Assembly: GCA_030867875.1 (NCBI GenBank)
Contig: JAOWCC010000936.1
Span: 13,276,095 to 13,340,094 of the forward strand
Source: Actinernus sp. WN-2022
Lineage: Eukaryota; Cnidaria; Anthozoa; Actiniaria; Actinernidae
Direction: 5' to 3'
Length of the DNA: 64,000 nt
In this document: in pieces, positions 27,501 through 39,500 of the stretch
Position numbering within the stretch: position 1 is the first letter of the stretch
Layout of the letters: each line of letters opens with the position of its first letter
Translations under genes and position numbers: made by a program
Notes under the pieces: model-generated
Seen by the model: only the letters and a program-made list of their open reading frames with translations
The model's database searches: none
What the model was told of the DNA's origin: nothing

Positions 27501-30500
27501 TAATTGCCACTTCAGCTTAATCATTCCAGCTTATTAAAACTCGGAGAGCTTTGAACAGAGATGTTCACTCGACGGCGGCTGGGGAATTCAAAATTCCACA
27601 TAGGAGAGTAAGGCCACTAGAGTACAAGCAGTTGATGGACACTCTGAAAGGGATGGAAACGAGAACAAGTCCGTATGCATCTCCAATTGTGATAGCCCGC
27701 AAGAAAGATGGAATGATGCGGATATATATGTATAGACTATCGAATACTTAACTGAAAGACAGTGAAAGACTCTTTCCCTATGCCTCGGGTCGAAGAGGCG
27801 CTTGATGCCCTCGGTGGAGAAAAGTTTTTTTTCTACTCTGGATCTAACATCAGGGTACTGGCAAATTGAAGTAGATCAGAAAGACCAGGAGAAGACTGCA
27901 TTTGTCACTCCAATTGGCCTTTATGAGTGTAGTCGAATGCCGATGGGCTAGTCAACGCCCCGGCTACTTTCCAACGTCTTATGCTAATGGCTCTAGGGGA
28001 CATAAACATAGAGAAACTACTGATCTATTTGGATGACATTATTGTGTTCTCCAGAACATTCGAGGAACATCTCGAACGATTGCAACTGGTGTTTGATCGC
28101 CTTCGTACGCATGGATTAAACCTCAAACCAAAGAAATGTCACCTGTTCCAGGAAGAAGTACACTATTTGGGCCATGTTGTGTCGAGTAAAGGAATTGCCA
28201 CTGCCCCAGGAAAAGTCAGGCAAGTAAGAGACTGGAAAATACCAAAGGACAGGACTTAACTGTTGAGATTTCTAGGATTCTCCGGCTACTACAGGAGATT
28301 TGTTAGAAACTACTCGAAGATAGCAGCACCACTCCACAAGTTAGCTTCATCAGGGGATTGGTCAAAGAAGAAACGGTTTGGAAAACGACCAGCACAACCT
28401 AACACTGAATTCCTTTATGTGGTCAGACGAGTGTCATGCTGCATTCATGTCACTGAAAGAGAGACTTGTGAGTGCAGCGGTTCTAGGATATCCAGATTTC
28501 ACACTTCCCTTTACTGTACAGACAGATGCAAGCACAGGAGGACTCGGAGCAGTAGTGATGCAGATACAGGACGGAAAAGAAAGGGTGATTGCATATGCCA
28601 GTCGGAGGCTGTCGGCTGCAGAAGCAAGGTATCCAGCACACAAGTTGGAATTTCTGGCACTAAAGTGGGCGGTAACAGTTTAAAGAATATTTGTATGGAA
28701 ATGATTTCACAGTATTCACCGACAATAACCCCTTGTGCTACGTTGTGACAAGTGCTAAATTAGACGCATGCCGTCAGCGCTGTGTAGCAGAACTGTCTTC
28801 ATACCGCTTCAAAATCTCTTATCGACCAGGAAAAAGCGATGCCAATGCGGATGCATTATCAAGGATGCCACAAGAGGAAGTGAAGCAAAGAAGGGAACAA
28901 TGCAGTAAGTCATTTTGCCAAAAGCACTACAGCAAGATGTTCTGACAAGTATTCATAATACAGGTCACCCAGGGATTGAGAGGACTTTGGAGTTGGTGCG
29001 CGAACGGTTCTATTGGCCAAGGATGTACGATGCAGTTAAGCATTTCTGTGTTCATTCCAGCAACACATGAGCGAACTACAATTCCATTCTACTAAAGGGG
29101 GATCAAAGTCATTAGCTAATGCATGCATTAACAAGCGCGAGTAACGCCTGGCCCGAGATCGTGAGAAATGTCTGCCATAAAAAGTGACATGAACCGCCGC
29201 TACACGTACGTTTTGGCGAATTATTAGTTTTATCAATCATGAATCAAGAAACAAACGATACTAATATCTCACCATGTTAGCCAGGTTGAGAACGTAGTTC
29301 ATTGCACTGTTATTGAAATAATCAGACGTCGGCTTGTCGAGAGTTATCATGTACTCGATCACCTTCGGTACCATGCGCTTCTTAATGACGGGTACGCTGG
29401 TTTGTTTGGAGACACCAGCAACTATAAAGCATATTCATAACATAAACGTTTATACCATAATACAAATATTATTGGAAACCTGAGAAGACACATTTTGCTA
29501 TCTATTTGTATAAAAGTATCTATTATTTCTGTCTATTTGACTGTATTTCTCTCTATCTGTCTTTCTCTCTCACTCTATATATATATAGATAACTATCTAA
29601 CAATCACTTTTCATGTACCTCTAATGAATAATCCCTAGAGAATTAGAGAATGTAGTAATAATAATTATTACTACAGGAAGAAATCAGATCAGTTAATGTC
29701 AGTACATTTATCTTGTTTAAATAAAATAGTAGAACTGAAAGCTATGTTACCTGGACATTGACCAGTTCGCGGTAAATTCCGACTTTTCGAAAGGGGTGCA
29801 AACATGGCGCGAAATACAGTGTTTGTATGGGAAAAGATGGGAATCCGACGCCAAATAAAATCCGTAAATTCGAATTTCTGAAATACTCTTCAGATACAAA
29901 CTTAAAATACCAGGTAAAAGATTAACATATCGAAATTTGAGGAATGTAGCTGTGCTGGGAAGCGTGCAATCGTGTTTTCAGTTTCCCATACATTGTCTGT
30001 AAATTTGACTCGTTTTTAGAGACAATGTATGGGGAACTGAAAACACAATTGCACGCTTCCTCAAATTTCGATATGTTAATATTTTACCTGGTACCTGAAA
30101 TTTGTATCTGAAGAATATTTCAGAAATTCGATTTTACGGATTTTATTTGGCGTCGATTCCCATCGATTCCCATACAAACACTGTATTTCGCGCCATGTTT
30201 GCACCCCTTTCAAAATGTCGGAATTTACCGCGAACTGGTCTATTATTCTATTCTGTGATAGTGCATTGTTTTATGAAAAATAAATTTCTAAATTGCTATG
30301 TATTCTAGGTAATTGTCTAAACTTAACTCTCTGAAATGATATGATATTGCTGACATTAATTTCCGTAAAGAAAGATAATGTAAATTCTTAATTCATGTTT
30401 TGCCGTTCTGTCTATAATAAAAATATTAATTAATAATAATAAGCTTTATTTAGTCAGAGTGACTCAAGCAGTAACAATTGTTCTTCCTAGAGGCCCTAAA

Positions 30501-33500
30501 TAGCTAATATAATAATAAGTATTACAATATACAATACTAGATATAAAATTGCCCACATGCAATGACGTATAAAGGTCATACATATTCTTATTTAGTAAAC
30601 ATGCGTGCATCTTGATTGGCTAATATATAGAGAACATTACCTATTATGGGAGGTCCTCCTGATTTTTTAGTTGGCCGGCTCAAGCTGCGTTTTGAGATGA
30701 CGTGTTGTCCAGTACCTCGAATGGATGCTTTCCGCTTGATGTGCTCTGCTATTGGCTCAAGTTTGTACACGTGATCACCACTGAGGATTGAACCGCTCTA
30801 TGAAAAATGTTAAATATTCTTAGCTAATTCATAGTCTGTTTGATTCTATATATGGTTTGCACTCAATCCCCAGAGATTCAAATGACAAAGGGCATGGCGG
30901 CCATGTTGGTGTACCTAACAAAAGAAGCTAACGAATAATCTATTGTTATAGGGGCTGTGTCACGGTAAGACTTTACATTCGTTTTTCCGAGCCGGAAAGA
31001 GCTATTTCCACCGATTTCGATATGAACTAACGAACCTCTCGGCCATGTGGGATGCTTAAAATCAATGCAAATATGCAAAAATGACTAACAAATAGTCTAT
31101 ATAAACAGTTTCCAGGGAAAATATTGAAAATCCTTTCAATCAAGCATTGAGGAAGGGAAGTTTAACTGTTTGTATCCAATTGGCCAGTAACAAAACGAGC
31201 AGGGGACTGGGAACGAGTTTATCAGAATTACTCTAATTCTAAAATGAAGTTAATCACATGATAGAGCATGTTGAAATTAGCATGTGTGCCAAGTTTGACG
31301 TGCTTCAAGTGAATCTTGTCTGAATTATAGGCAATTGAAATGTCTTTGTCCCTCCAGAATTTTACAATGAATGTATGGTTTGGAGGGACAACGTTAAAGA
31401 ATAAGAGAGTTTGTATGGGAAAAATGACATATTTGATGCCTTCTAGCATCGTCAATATTGAGCCAAAGTTCACCAAACTTTCCAGACTAGTTAAGTTTGA
31501 TCCATTCTTTTGGAAAATAATGCTCACTTTGACTAGTTATTAATTGAATTAGTTTTACTGACTCGGTCCCAGTCCCCCGCTCGTTTTGTTACCGGCTAAT
31601 TAACAGCCACTAAACGAGCGATTACTCGATACATGCGCAGTACCATGACATAGCCCCTTTAAAGGTACACCTGAACATGGCCGCCGTGACGTCATGTGCA
31701 AACTGCAAAGGGTCCATTGGTAAATTCATTGAGATTTCAACGCAACGTAGTATGGTAAACAAACTCGCTCCGCAGGAGTCTCATTGGAAAATTATGACAA
31801 TTTGACATATCTCACAGACAATAGTCCCTTTCAGCTTGCCTGTTAAGTTTGTTGCCCCATTTCAGACCACGTGAGTTTTCCCTTGAGTAATGCTTTTTTG
31901 TTATTCTGTATTCCAAGAGGATGTGTACCAATTTCTATAATTGGAAAACAAAGCACTGAATACTCTGGAGAACTATCACGTGGCCTGAAATGGGCAACAG
32001 ACAGGCAAGCTGAAAGGGTCTATTGCCGAGACAAACGTGTCGTGCATATTTAATTAGGGGGCGGAAGGAAAAAGACAATGGCGTGATTGCAGGCACTCCC
32101 CTCCCCTCCGCAGGCAACTTAGCTACAAAAAAATCAAAGATAGAAAAATTGATTTACGTTGTTTAGGCCAACCCCGGATCCAAAAGTCGCTTAAGTCGCA
32201 TAAAATCGCATTAAGTCATTTTAAGTCTCCAAAAGTCGTCTTAGAGTTGCTGACAAGTATAATCAACTAAAAGCTTATATTATAACAATAATAATAAAGA
32301 CTTTATTTTACGATGGTGAGCACTAAATAGTGTATAACATGCACTAATAAACTTGTGGCCCTCAATCTAAGAATCTAAGAATTATATAAATATATATATA
32401 AATCAACAAGAGCATCTAAAAATTGATTAAAAACAAAACAAAAACTAGGGATACCTATAAATGAAAGATAGCTGATATTTAAAGTATTGTCTACGGAGCG
32501 CACGGAGCTTTAAAAGTTGGCTGCTTTTTACATCAAGTGTTAAACTGTTCCACAGTTGTACGGCCGTTACATTAAAGGATCTGCCGCCTTCCGTTACACG
32601 TTTATACCTAGGATAATTAAAGTTATAGTTACAATATCACGTCGGGCATAAAGTACGTCAAAATCGGCATCAGTGAGCGTGGACAAATAATTAAAATTAA
32701 AACCATTTCTTTACTTATAGTCTCAATTTGAAGAAATGTTGGTGACTTGTTAACAAAATGAAACTACATATTTTAGGTGTTTTATGTTAGTATGATGACG
32801 TTGTTGTGACGTCATAAGTGATGCCTCCTTTTTTGGTAAAATTTCCCCTTTAATAGATGTTACAAACAGACTACACCATCAAATGGCCTTCATGACACAC
32901 ATTCCTTTGGCGCAAATTTGAACGTTCTACGACTATTATAGCAAAAGTTATAGAGGAATGACTGTTGCTATGACGTCATATTTAGTGACGTCAGGTGTCA
33001 TACCTAAATAAGGCTGCCTATTGTTAAAAAATCAAGAAAAGAAAATAATGTGGGTTTTGAGTGCCAGACTAGCGCATTTCATCACTAAAACTCGAAAATC
33101 ACTCAAAGGATTTTTTTCTAAGGGCATGTATAAAAAAGTATGACGTCATAATGACGTTGCCGAAAATATGACTTCAATTTTAAGCCGGTTATGGACAAAA
33201 AATCAAAATTCAAAAAACATACGATTTTAGCCACCAACGTGTTTTATGATTGGACAAAATGTCATGCAACAATATTTACAACTCTAAAAATTGAATGAAG
33301 CGATGTTTTTATAAATGCTTTTGTGGTGTTTATTTCCCGCCAAATTTTGGCGGGAAAAAGGACAAAATTCAAACTTTCATAACTTTTGATTTCCTTAACC
33401 AATCGACATCGGGTTTTCGATTCCTTCATTCTCATCACGAGTACATTTTAACAAAATACGACATTTCGTTTTTAGAGATAATGAACAGTTGCAAGAAACG

Positions 33501-36500
33501 TATTACAAATGGATAAATGACGTCATTGTGACGTCACGATGGTAGTAACATAGCTTAACAAATCAGGTTATATTCCTTTTGCGATTCTACATCCTTCTAC
33601 CAAAATTCAATCGTCTGCATTGAAAACTTTTTAAAATATAGAACTGATGCCGTTTTTATGGTCGTTTGTGCCCACCGTGAATACCGAGTATTTCTTGCAT
33701 GGACATCAATGTTCAATTTAAGGCTTTTCATCAGATACTCTGGAACACTGTGCATAGTTCGTTTATAAACTAAAGATCATGTAGCTATCTTGGCCTCGTT
33801 GTAAAACGGCAACCATTGCAATTTATTGAATAACAATACAGAAGATGATTTACAGAATTATATATTTGCATTATAACTTCATTTTTTCTTAAGTCGCCTT
33901 AAGTTGCCTTAAAGTCGCATCAAATTTCTTCAAATGTTTTCCCCATATTGCTCAAGTCTGATAAGTTGCTATTCATCGCCTTAAATTACAGCGACTCCAG
34001 GACCCGGAGTAAGCCTTTGTTTGACTACTGATGACTTTGTGAATAACCTGGTTTGAATTTTATACCAAAGTTGTGCCTCTGTTTAGACACTAAGCTATAC
34101 AAACAAATTATGTGCGGTCTTCCTGTATATTTGAGACCATTGAATTCCACTCTGAATTCAACGGCTCGTTCGCCATTCAGCGCGAGTTTGCGTCAGACTA
34201 ATGTAGTTGCGTCAGACTAATATGTAGTCCATTAAAATAAGTTGTCATTTAGTATTTTATACAGATAAAAGACCCGCTGATGACCGTTACACGTTACGCT
34301 TTGCGCGACTCACGTGAATTTCGTATGATATGGAACTCGGAGCTTGAATGCATAACACCATAGCAATATACTGTTTAGTATTGTTCAGTTTTAGTATTAC
34401 CAGAAGATATGTAACAATAGCTACACCCTCGCAAAGCATAACGGTCTATATGGGGTCTTTAAGTGTATTATTACAAATATTACTATTTATTACAAAACGC
34501 AGTTGATTCTAGTTATTATCAGTTTTGCCAAAAGAAAATCAAAGCATGTTCATTTGCGTGTTGACTTACCAGCTGTCCACTCTCGCCAGTCTCTCGGACA
34601 GCGACCACAGAGCCTGGGTCCGATACCACGTGACCATGGTAAAACGGGCCTTCCTGTTTGTACACCTCTTTTGCAATCATTCGTTCCGCTCCTCTTCGTT
34701 CAACGATCAGCCCAGGATGGACACCCTCATCATATGGTTCAAGATGGAGATCAAAGTTTTTACCAAACGCGGTCATTTTATAGAACTTGTGTCCTTTGTT
34801 AGTGCTCCGTTTTCTTCGATGTGGAGATACTGGAATGACGTCATAATCAGGAACTGAAAATAGCACAATATCTCTCGGTTAGCTACGTGGTCAAGTGCCG
34901 GTATGTTGTGCGGGAGATCCCGGGTTCGAGCCCGGGCCAGACAACCCCTCAGGGTCTACAAATGCCTGGAAGAAGGTGTTGCTTTTGCTATGATATCTGC
35001 ATACAAATTGTCAGCCGACATTCGCGTCTTCGGGGAGCCCGGGTGGTGCAGTGGTTTAAGCGCTTCGCCTATCACCTCTGTGGCCCAGGTTCGATCCCCG
35101 TACGCAGCGCTACATATCAGTTTAGTGTGTTGGTATCTCGTGCTTGCTCCGAGAGTTTGTCTCCAGGTCCTCCGGTTTTTCTCCTTCCACCAAAACCAAC
35201 ACGCCACCCCTATGGTTATTTCAGATCCTGTTAGAAATTCAGTTTTTTTTAACAATTCAGAGTCACTTAATAGGACGTTAAATCGTAGGCTCCCACAGAG
35301 GACATAAACAAATATCTGATAGTTACCACCTTCAGTGGATACCATTAATAGCTCTAATCCAGAAATGTTCTAAAGTATTAAAGTGCCACTACGACGAAAA
35401 TTTACCATTTCGATTTGCCACTTTTTCAGTGTCAATAGCACAATTAGTGTTAGAAATATCCGAAATAGTAAAAAATATTCCCAAATGGGCAAGTTTAGGA
35501 GAGTTACCGGTAAAATCATGTCCGCCATTACTGGAAGCCGTTTTCATTATTCAGCGGAAGTGATGTCATATACGTAACACGACAACCACGTCGCGCGAAA
35601 TAGTATCCATAAAAAAGTAGCCAACCTTGCAAATATAATTATAACTTTCTTCTTGTGTACGTGAATATGTTTTTAGTAGAAATATGCCTCCAAGGCGTTG
35701 TGTTGTGTAGGCGAGCGTTGAGCGTATGACATCACTTCCGCTGAATAGCCTGACAGGGAACGGCCTCCAGTAATGGCGGACGTTAGATTAAATATTCAGA
35801 ATTAAAAAAATAAGACTTCCTGTCGTCGTATCGAAAAAAGGATTTGAACTGATAATAATATATCAACTCTACTTTATTAATATGCAAAAACATTGATATC
35901 ATATCAAAATTTGATCGAAGAGACACTTTAAGTAAATTATTACTTTTTACCGAGTGCGGGGACGGTACTCGCGAATAACGGCCGAATACGAGAGAGAAAA
36001 AACAAGCCGGACCGATATTGGTTTGCGAGCATTCCTAAGGGACAAAATCTCAAAAGCGTAGCAGCCATATTGGTTGGTATAACAAAAGTAGCTAATGAGG
36101 CATCTTTTTGTTCCTTCCAACCAACATGGCTGCCAATTGGTGGTGTGCAATCGATCCCATGAGATGCAAATAACAAAGATGTGGCCGCAATGTTGGACGA
36201 GGAATCTTTTGTTAAAGGGAACCAAAATGGCGGCGATGACGTCGATGCACCCCAGCAATAATGTAACCCACCAATATGCATAATGCAACATCATTGCAAC
36301 ATTCACGAGACAACCTCTTTTTTAAATAGATATAGGTGTATATGACATCGTATCTGAACTCCCATATCGAGTCATTGAATAGACCCTTTCAGCTTGCCTG
36401 TTTATTGCCCCATTTCAGTCCACGTAACTTTTCCTTGAATAATGCTTTTTCGTTTTTCTGTATCCCAAGGGGAAATGTACCAATTTCTATAATTGGATAA

Positions 36501-39500
36501 CAAAGCACTGAATCCTCTGGAGAACTATCACGTGGTCTGAAATAGGGCAACAAACAGGCAAGCTGAAAAGGGTCTATTGACTGTCTACTTTAGATCACAA
36601 CCTTTACCTATGCTCATTATCTTGCGTTAAACAGTGTGATAATCATTTATCACATTACTTATTCCCTACATAACGAGCATGCTAATTAGTATTTGTCACA
36701 TACTAATGAGTATGAGATAGTGGGATGTTGGATTTATCGCATCAGTTGTACTGAACAATGGGTTTTGGGTATGGCATACGATAAGTATTCAGTACATTAA
36801 CAATATGAGAGTTTTCCGATTTACTGGTAACTTTAAAATATTTCCATGCATCGTCTATTCAGTTGTTAATAATACTGCGAAAAATGCAATCGGAAAACTC
36901 TTAACACTTTTTTTTTTCATTTGGTGGATCCGGCATTTGATTGCACAATGCAACATGCATGAGACAACTTTTCTTGTAGTAGGTGCATATTATGCTAAAG
37001 ATGGCATATGAATGGTAAATGATGGATGGTGATAAATGGTATATGTTGGTATACCTTTCTCGTGGGAGTCTGTTTCAAGGTAATGTACTAGTTCATCTCT
37101 AGTCAGCACGGAATGAAGCGGCTTCACAGGCAGCTTAGGCGGTTCACCCTGTTTGTAAGTAATTCATTAAAAAAACATTATAATAGAGAGCTGATTGTAG
37201 CCTTCACCGCAGGCAAGTCCAGACCCTGGATTTCAGCTGAGACTCTCTGTCTTGCCTGCGGTGGAGGACCGGAGGGGAATAGAAGAGCATAAGCAAGTAT
37301 AACACTCGACGGGCCGGAAACGGAAGTCAAGCTACCGATTTTGAATCTACTTCGTATACCGAGGCGTCCGTAACAGTCCTTAAAGGGGCTGTGTCACGGT
37401 AATAGGCTTCGCGTTCCGGGCCGGAATCGAAACAGCAATTTCCACCGTTTTTGATATGACCTACCGAATCTCTCGGCCATGTGGGATGCTTAAAATCAAA
37501 ACAAATATGCATAAATGACCAACAAACAGTGTATATAAACAGTCTCCAGGGAATATATTGAAAATTCTTTCAATCAAGCATTGAAGGAGGGAAGTTTAAC
37601 TGTTTGTATCCAATTAAAGCCACCAACCGACCGATTACTCGATACATGCGCAGTACCAAGACATAGCTCTGTTAGCCCCACAGGCATGTTACGTAATATA
37701 TTTCAAATTCGCGCATGACACGCAGTCTTTGATCCTGATTCTTTTCTCGTGAGGTTTATCATTTTTAAGCTCTTTAACAATCATAGACTTGTTTGACACG
37801 TGAAAGCAAGACTTTCTAGACATTTAAAATTAATCTGCTGACTGCATTTCAGCAGTTCCTCTTAGATCCTGTGATGTATCTTTGTAGGGCGAAGATAAGC
37901 CATCGATTCCAGAGGAGATTGACAGTTCACGGAATTACCTAGCAATAATAATAAAGTTACTTAATAATCAATCAAGGAAGAGCGACTTATATGGATTATA
38001 ATCTATCATACTACCCATCCTTGGACCAGTTCTCAAGTAGACATTACTTTTCTAGTTCCTTTAATAAAATGTAACGCGAAAGAAAGAACTTCTAGCCAGC
38101 AATTAAGTCTATTTAGGTAATAATTATATGACTAAAAAGTCCTGGAATATCATTGGTTGAGAGCAGCCTAATTTCCGGTTAATTCAGTGCAAATATTGTC
38201 AGATGTTTCATCTATTCCATTGTGGGCGGGGCGTACAATTATGCAATAGTGCCTGTCAATCATAAATTTATATTTCTCAGGCTCTCTAGCGCGTTAATTC
38301 TTGCCACCCATTCACTACATATTCAGGCAGGTATTGCAGAAGTTCTGACATCATTGAATGAGCTAGCTAAAGATTAACAATTTTATCGAGGACCGAGAGC
38401 TGTTATTTACCCGGAACACACTCGATATTTTTTCCCCATTTTTTTTATATTCCCGCCACCACCAAGACAAAAGTCAGATTCAACCAATCACACTGAGTTA
38501 CGAATAAACTAGTTACCAGGTTCTTACAGGCTAATCGAGAGCAATATGGCAATATGGCGATGTTCAGAGAATGGAGAAGAAATCGACGGGACGTATGGTT
38601 TCGTTTTGATTTTCTTTCGAGCTGTGGTACTGTACAGATACCTGAAAATCACTCGAAATTTAACCTCACTGGGAAGCAGTCGGTAAATACTAAGTGACAT
38701 TTGCATATAATTGTGTGATAAAATGACATTTAAGCTACTTGATTCCATCGTTACAAATTAAGAAACGCTTATGTTTTTCTCCAAACTTGATCAAAGCAAC
38801 CATCGGTGTGGCTAAAATGAAGGAAATTACAGTGAACATGGAGGCCAAAACACACGGTCAGTGCATTAATTCGAATAAGCTCAGGAAGCCATAATTATTC
38901 GCTTCAACTCGATTACATGCATTTTTACAGTCAATAACATGCTAGAAAATATGATGCAAACGATACATTTGAAGGTTTATTGTAATTCTGTTTCATAATT
39001 GGACTCCAAACACAAACTTCCATACAAAGTAAAATTCTGAGCAATACAATGTCTATTTACGGTCGTAATTTGATGCCTAGTGCGCACGCGTGGGATCGAT
39101 TTCTGACTATGGTTGTAATCCAGTACAGGAAGGTGAAACAAAAACCAATGTAGCAACACTAAGTTTGTTTCTGCTCTCGCCTTTAAATTGGCTGCAAAAC
39201 AACGCAAAGACAAAAATAAATGTTTATGATCAGCAAGCAAACGGTTGCTTTTTCTACACTTGTATGGTTTCCTTCACTACCCACGCGCCTTTGCCATCCG
39301 AGTACATTACTATATTTTGTTTGGTTCAATGATTAACTGAGAGTCGTCTGTTTTTGGGGTGCGATTAGCGATAAATACCGCTCGTAATATTTAAACTTTC
39401 CAAATTACACTCACCCTGTGGGCATTTTTGGTGAAAATTTGAAATATTATAAATAATATTTATCGTTAATATGGCTTCAAGGATTTCGGCTCCGTTAAAA

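Larger units (their letters stand above)
22892..27585 (-). mobile_element. Near full-length CR1/Jockey-like LINE inserted in the gypsy element
   Basis: About 4.7 kb on the minus strand, flanked by the 6-bp direct repeat ATTCAA (22886-22891 and 27586-27591). The 3' end (left) has a short ACTTGAA-type tandem tail instead of poly(A), as in many CR1-clade elements. ORF1 (27510-26698) and ORF2 (about 26100-23113) are both recognisable. Several frameshifts and stops are present, and the catalytic box of reverse transcriptase is missing, so it is inactive. Clade assignment is by general sequence pattern only. Confidence 0.88.
20244..29046 (+). mobile_element. Ty3/gypsy LTR retrotransposon, interrupted and 3'-truncated
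   Basis: Plus-strand element made of a possible primer-binding site (20244), gag (20295-22096), aspartic protease (22215 on), reverse transcriptase, RNase H and the start of integrase (27592-29046). A LINE (22892-27585) splits it just before reverse transcriptase, and a small MITE (20794-21251) interrupts gag. Several frameshifts and stops are present. The integrase core and 3' LTR are absent; matching DNA stops near 29046, about 230 bp before host exon 5. No 5' LTR could be defined, since no second copy is available for comparison. It lies antisense to the host gene. Confidence 0.9.

Noticed and set aside
34525..34857. Plus-strand open frames over 34503-34857
   Set aside because: They are antisense shadows of exon 3 of the protease gene, which has family motifs and splice sites on the minus strand.
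35939..36306. Two overlapping open frames of about 115 residues
   Set aside because: Lie in a dispersed repeat (copies at 48940 and 54660) and have no conserved motif.
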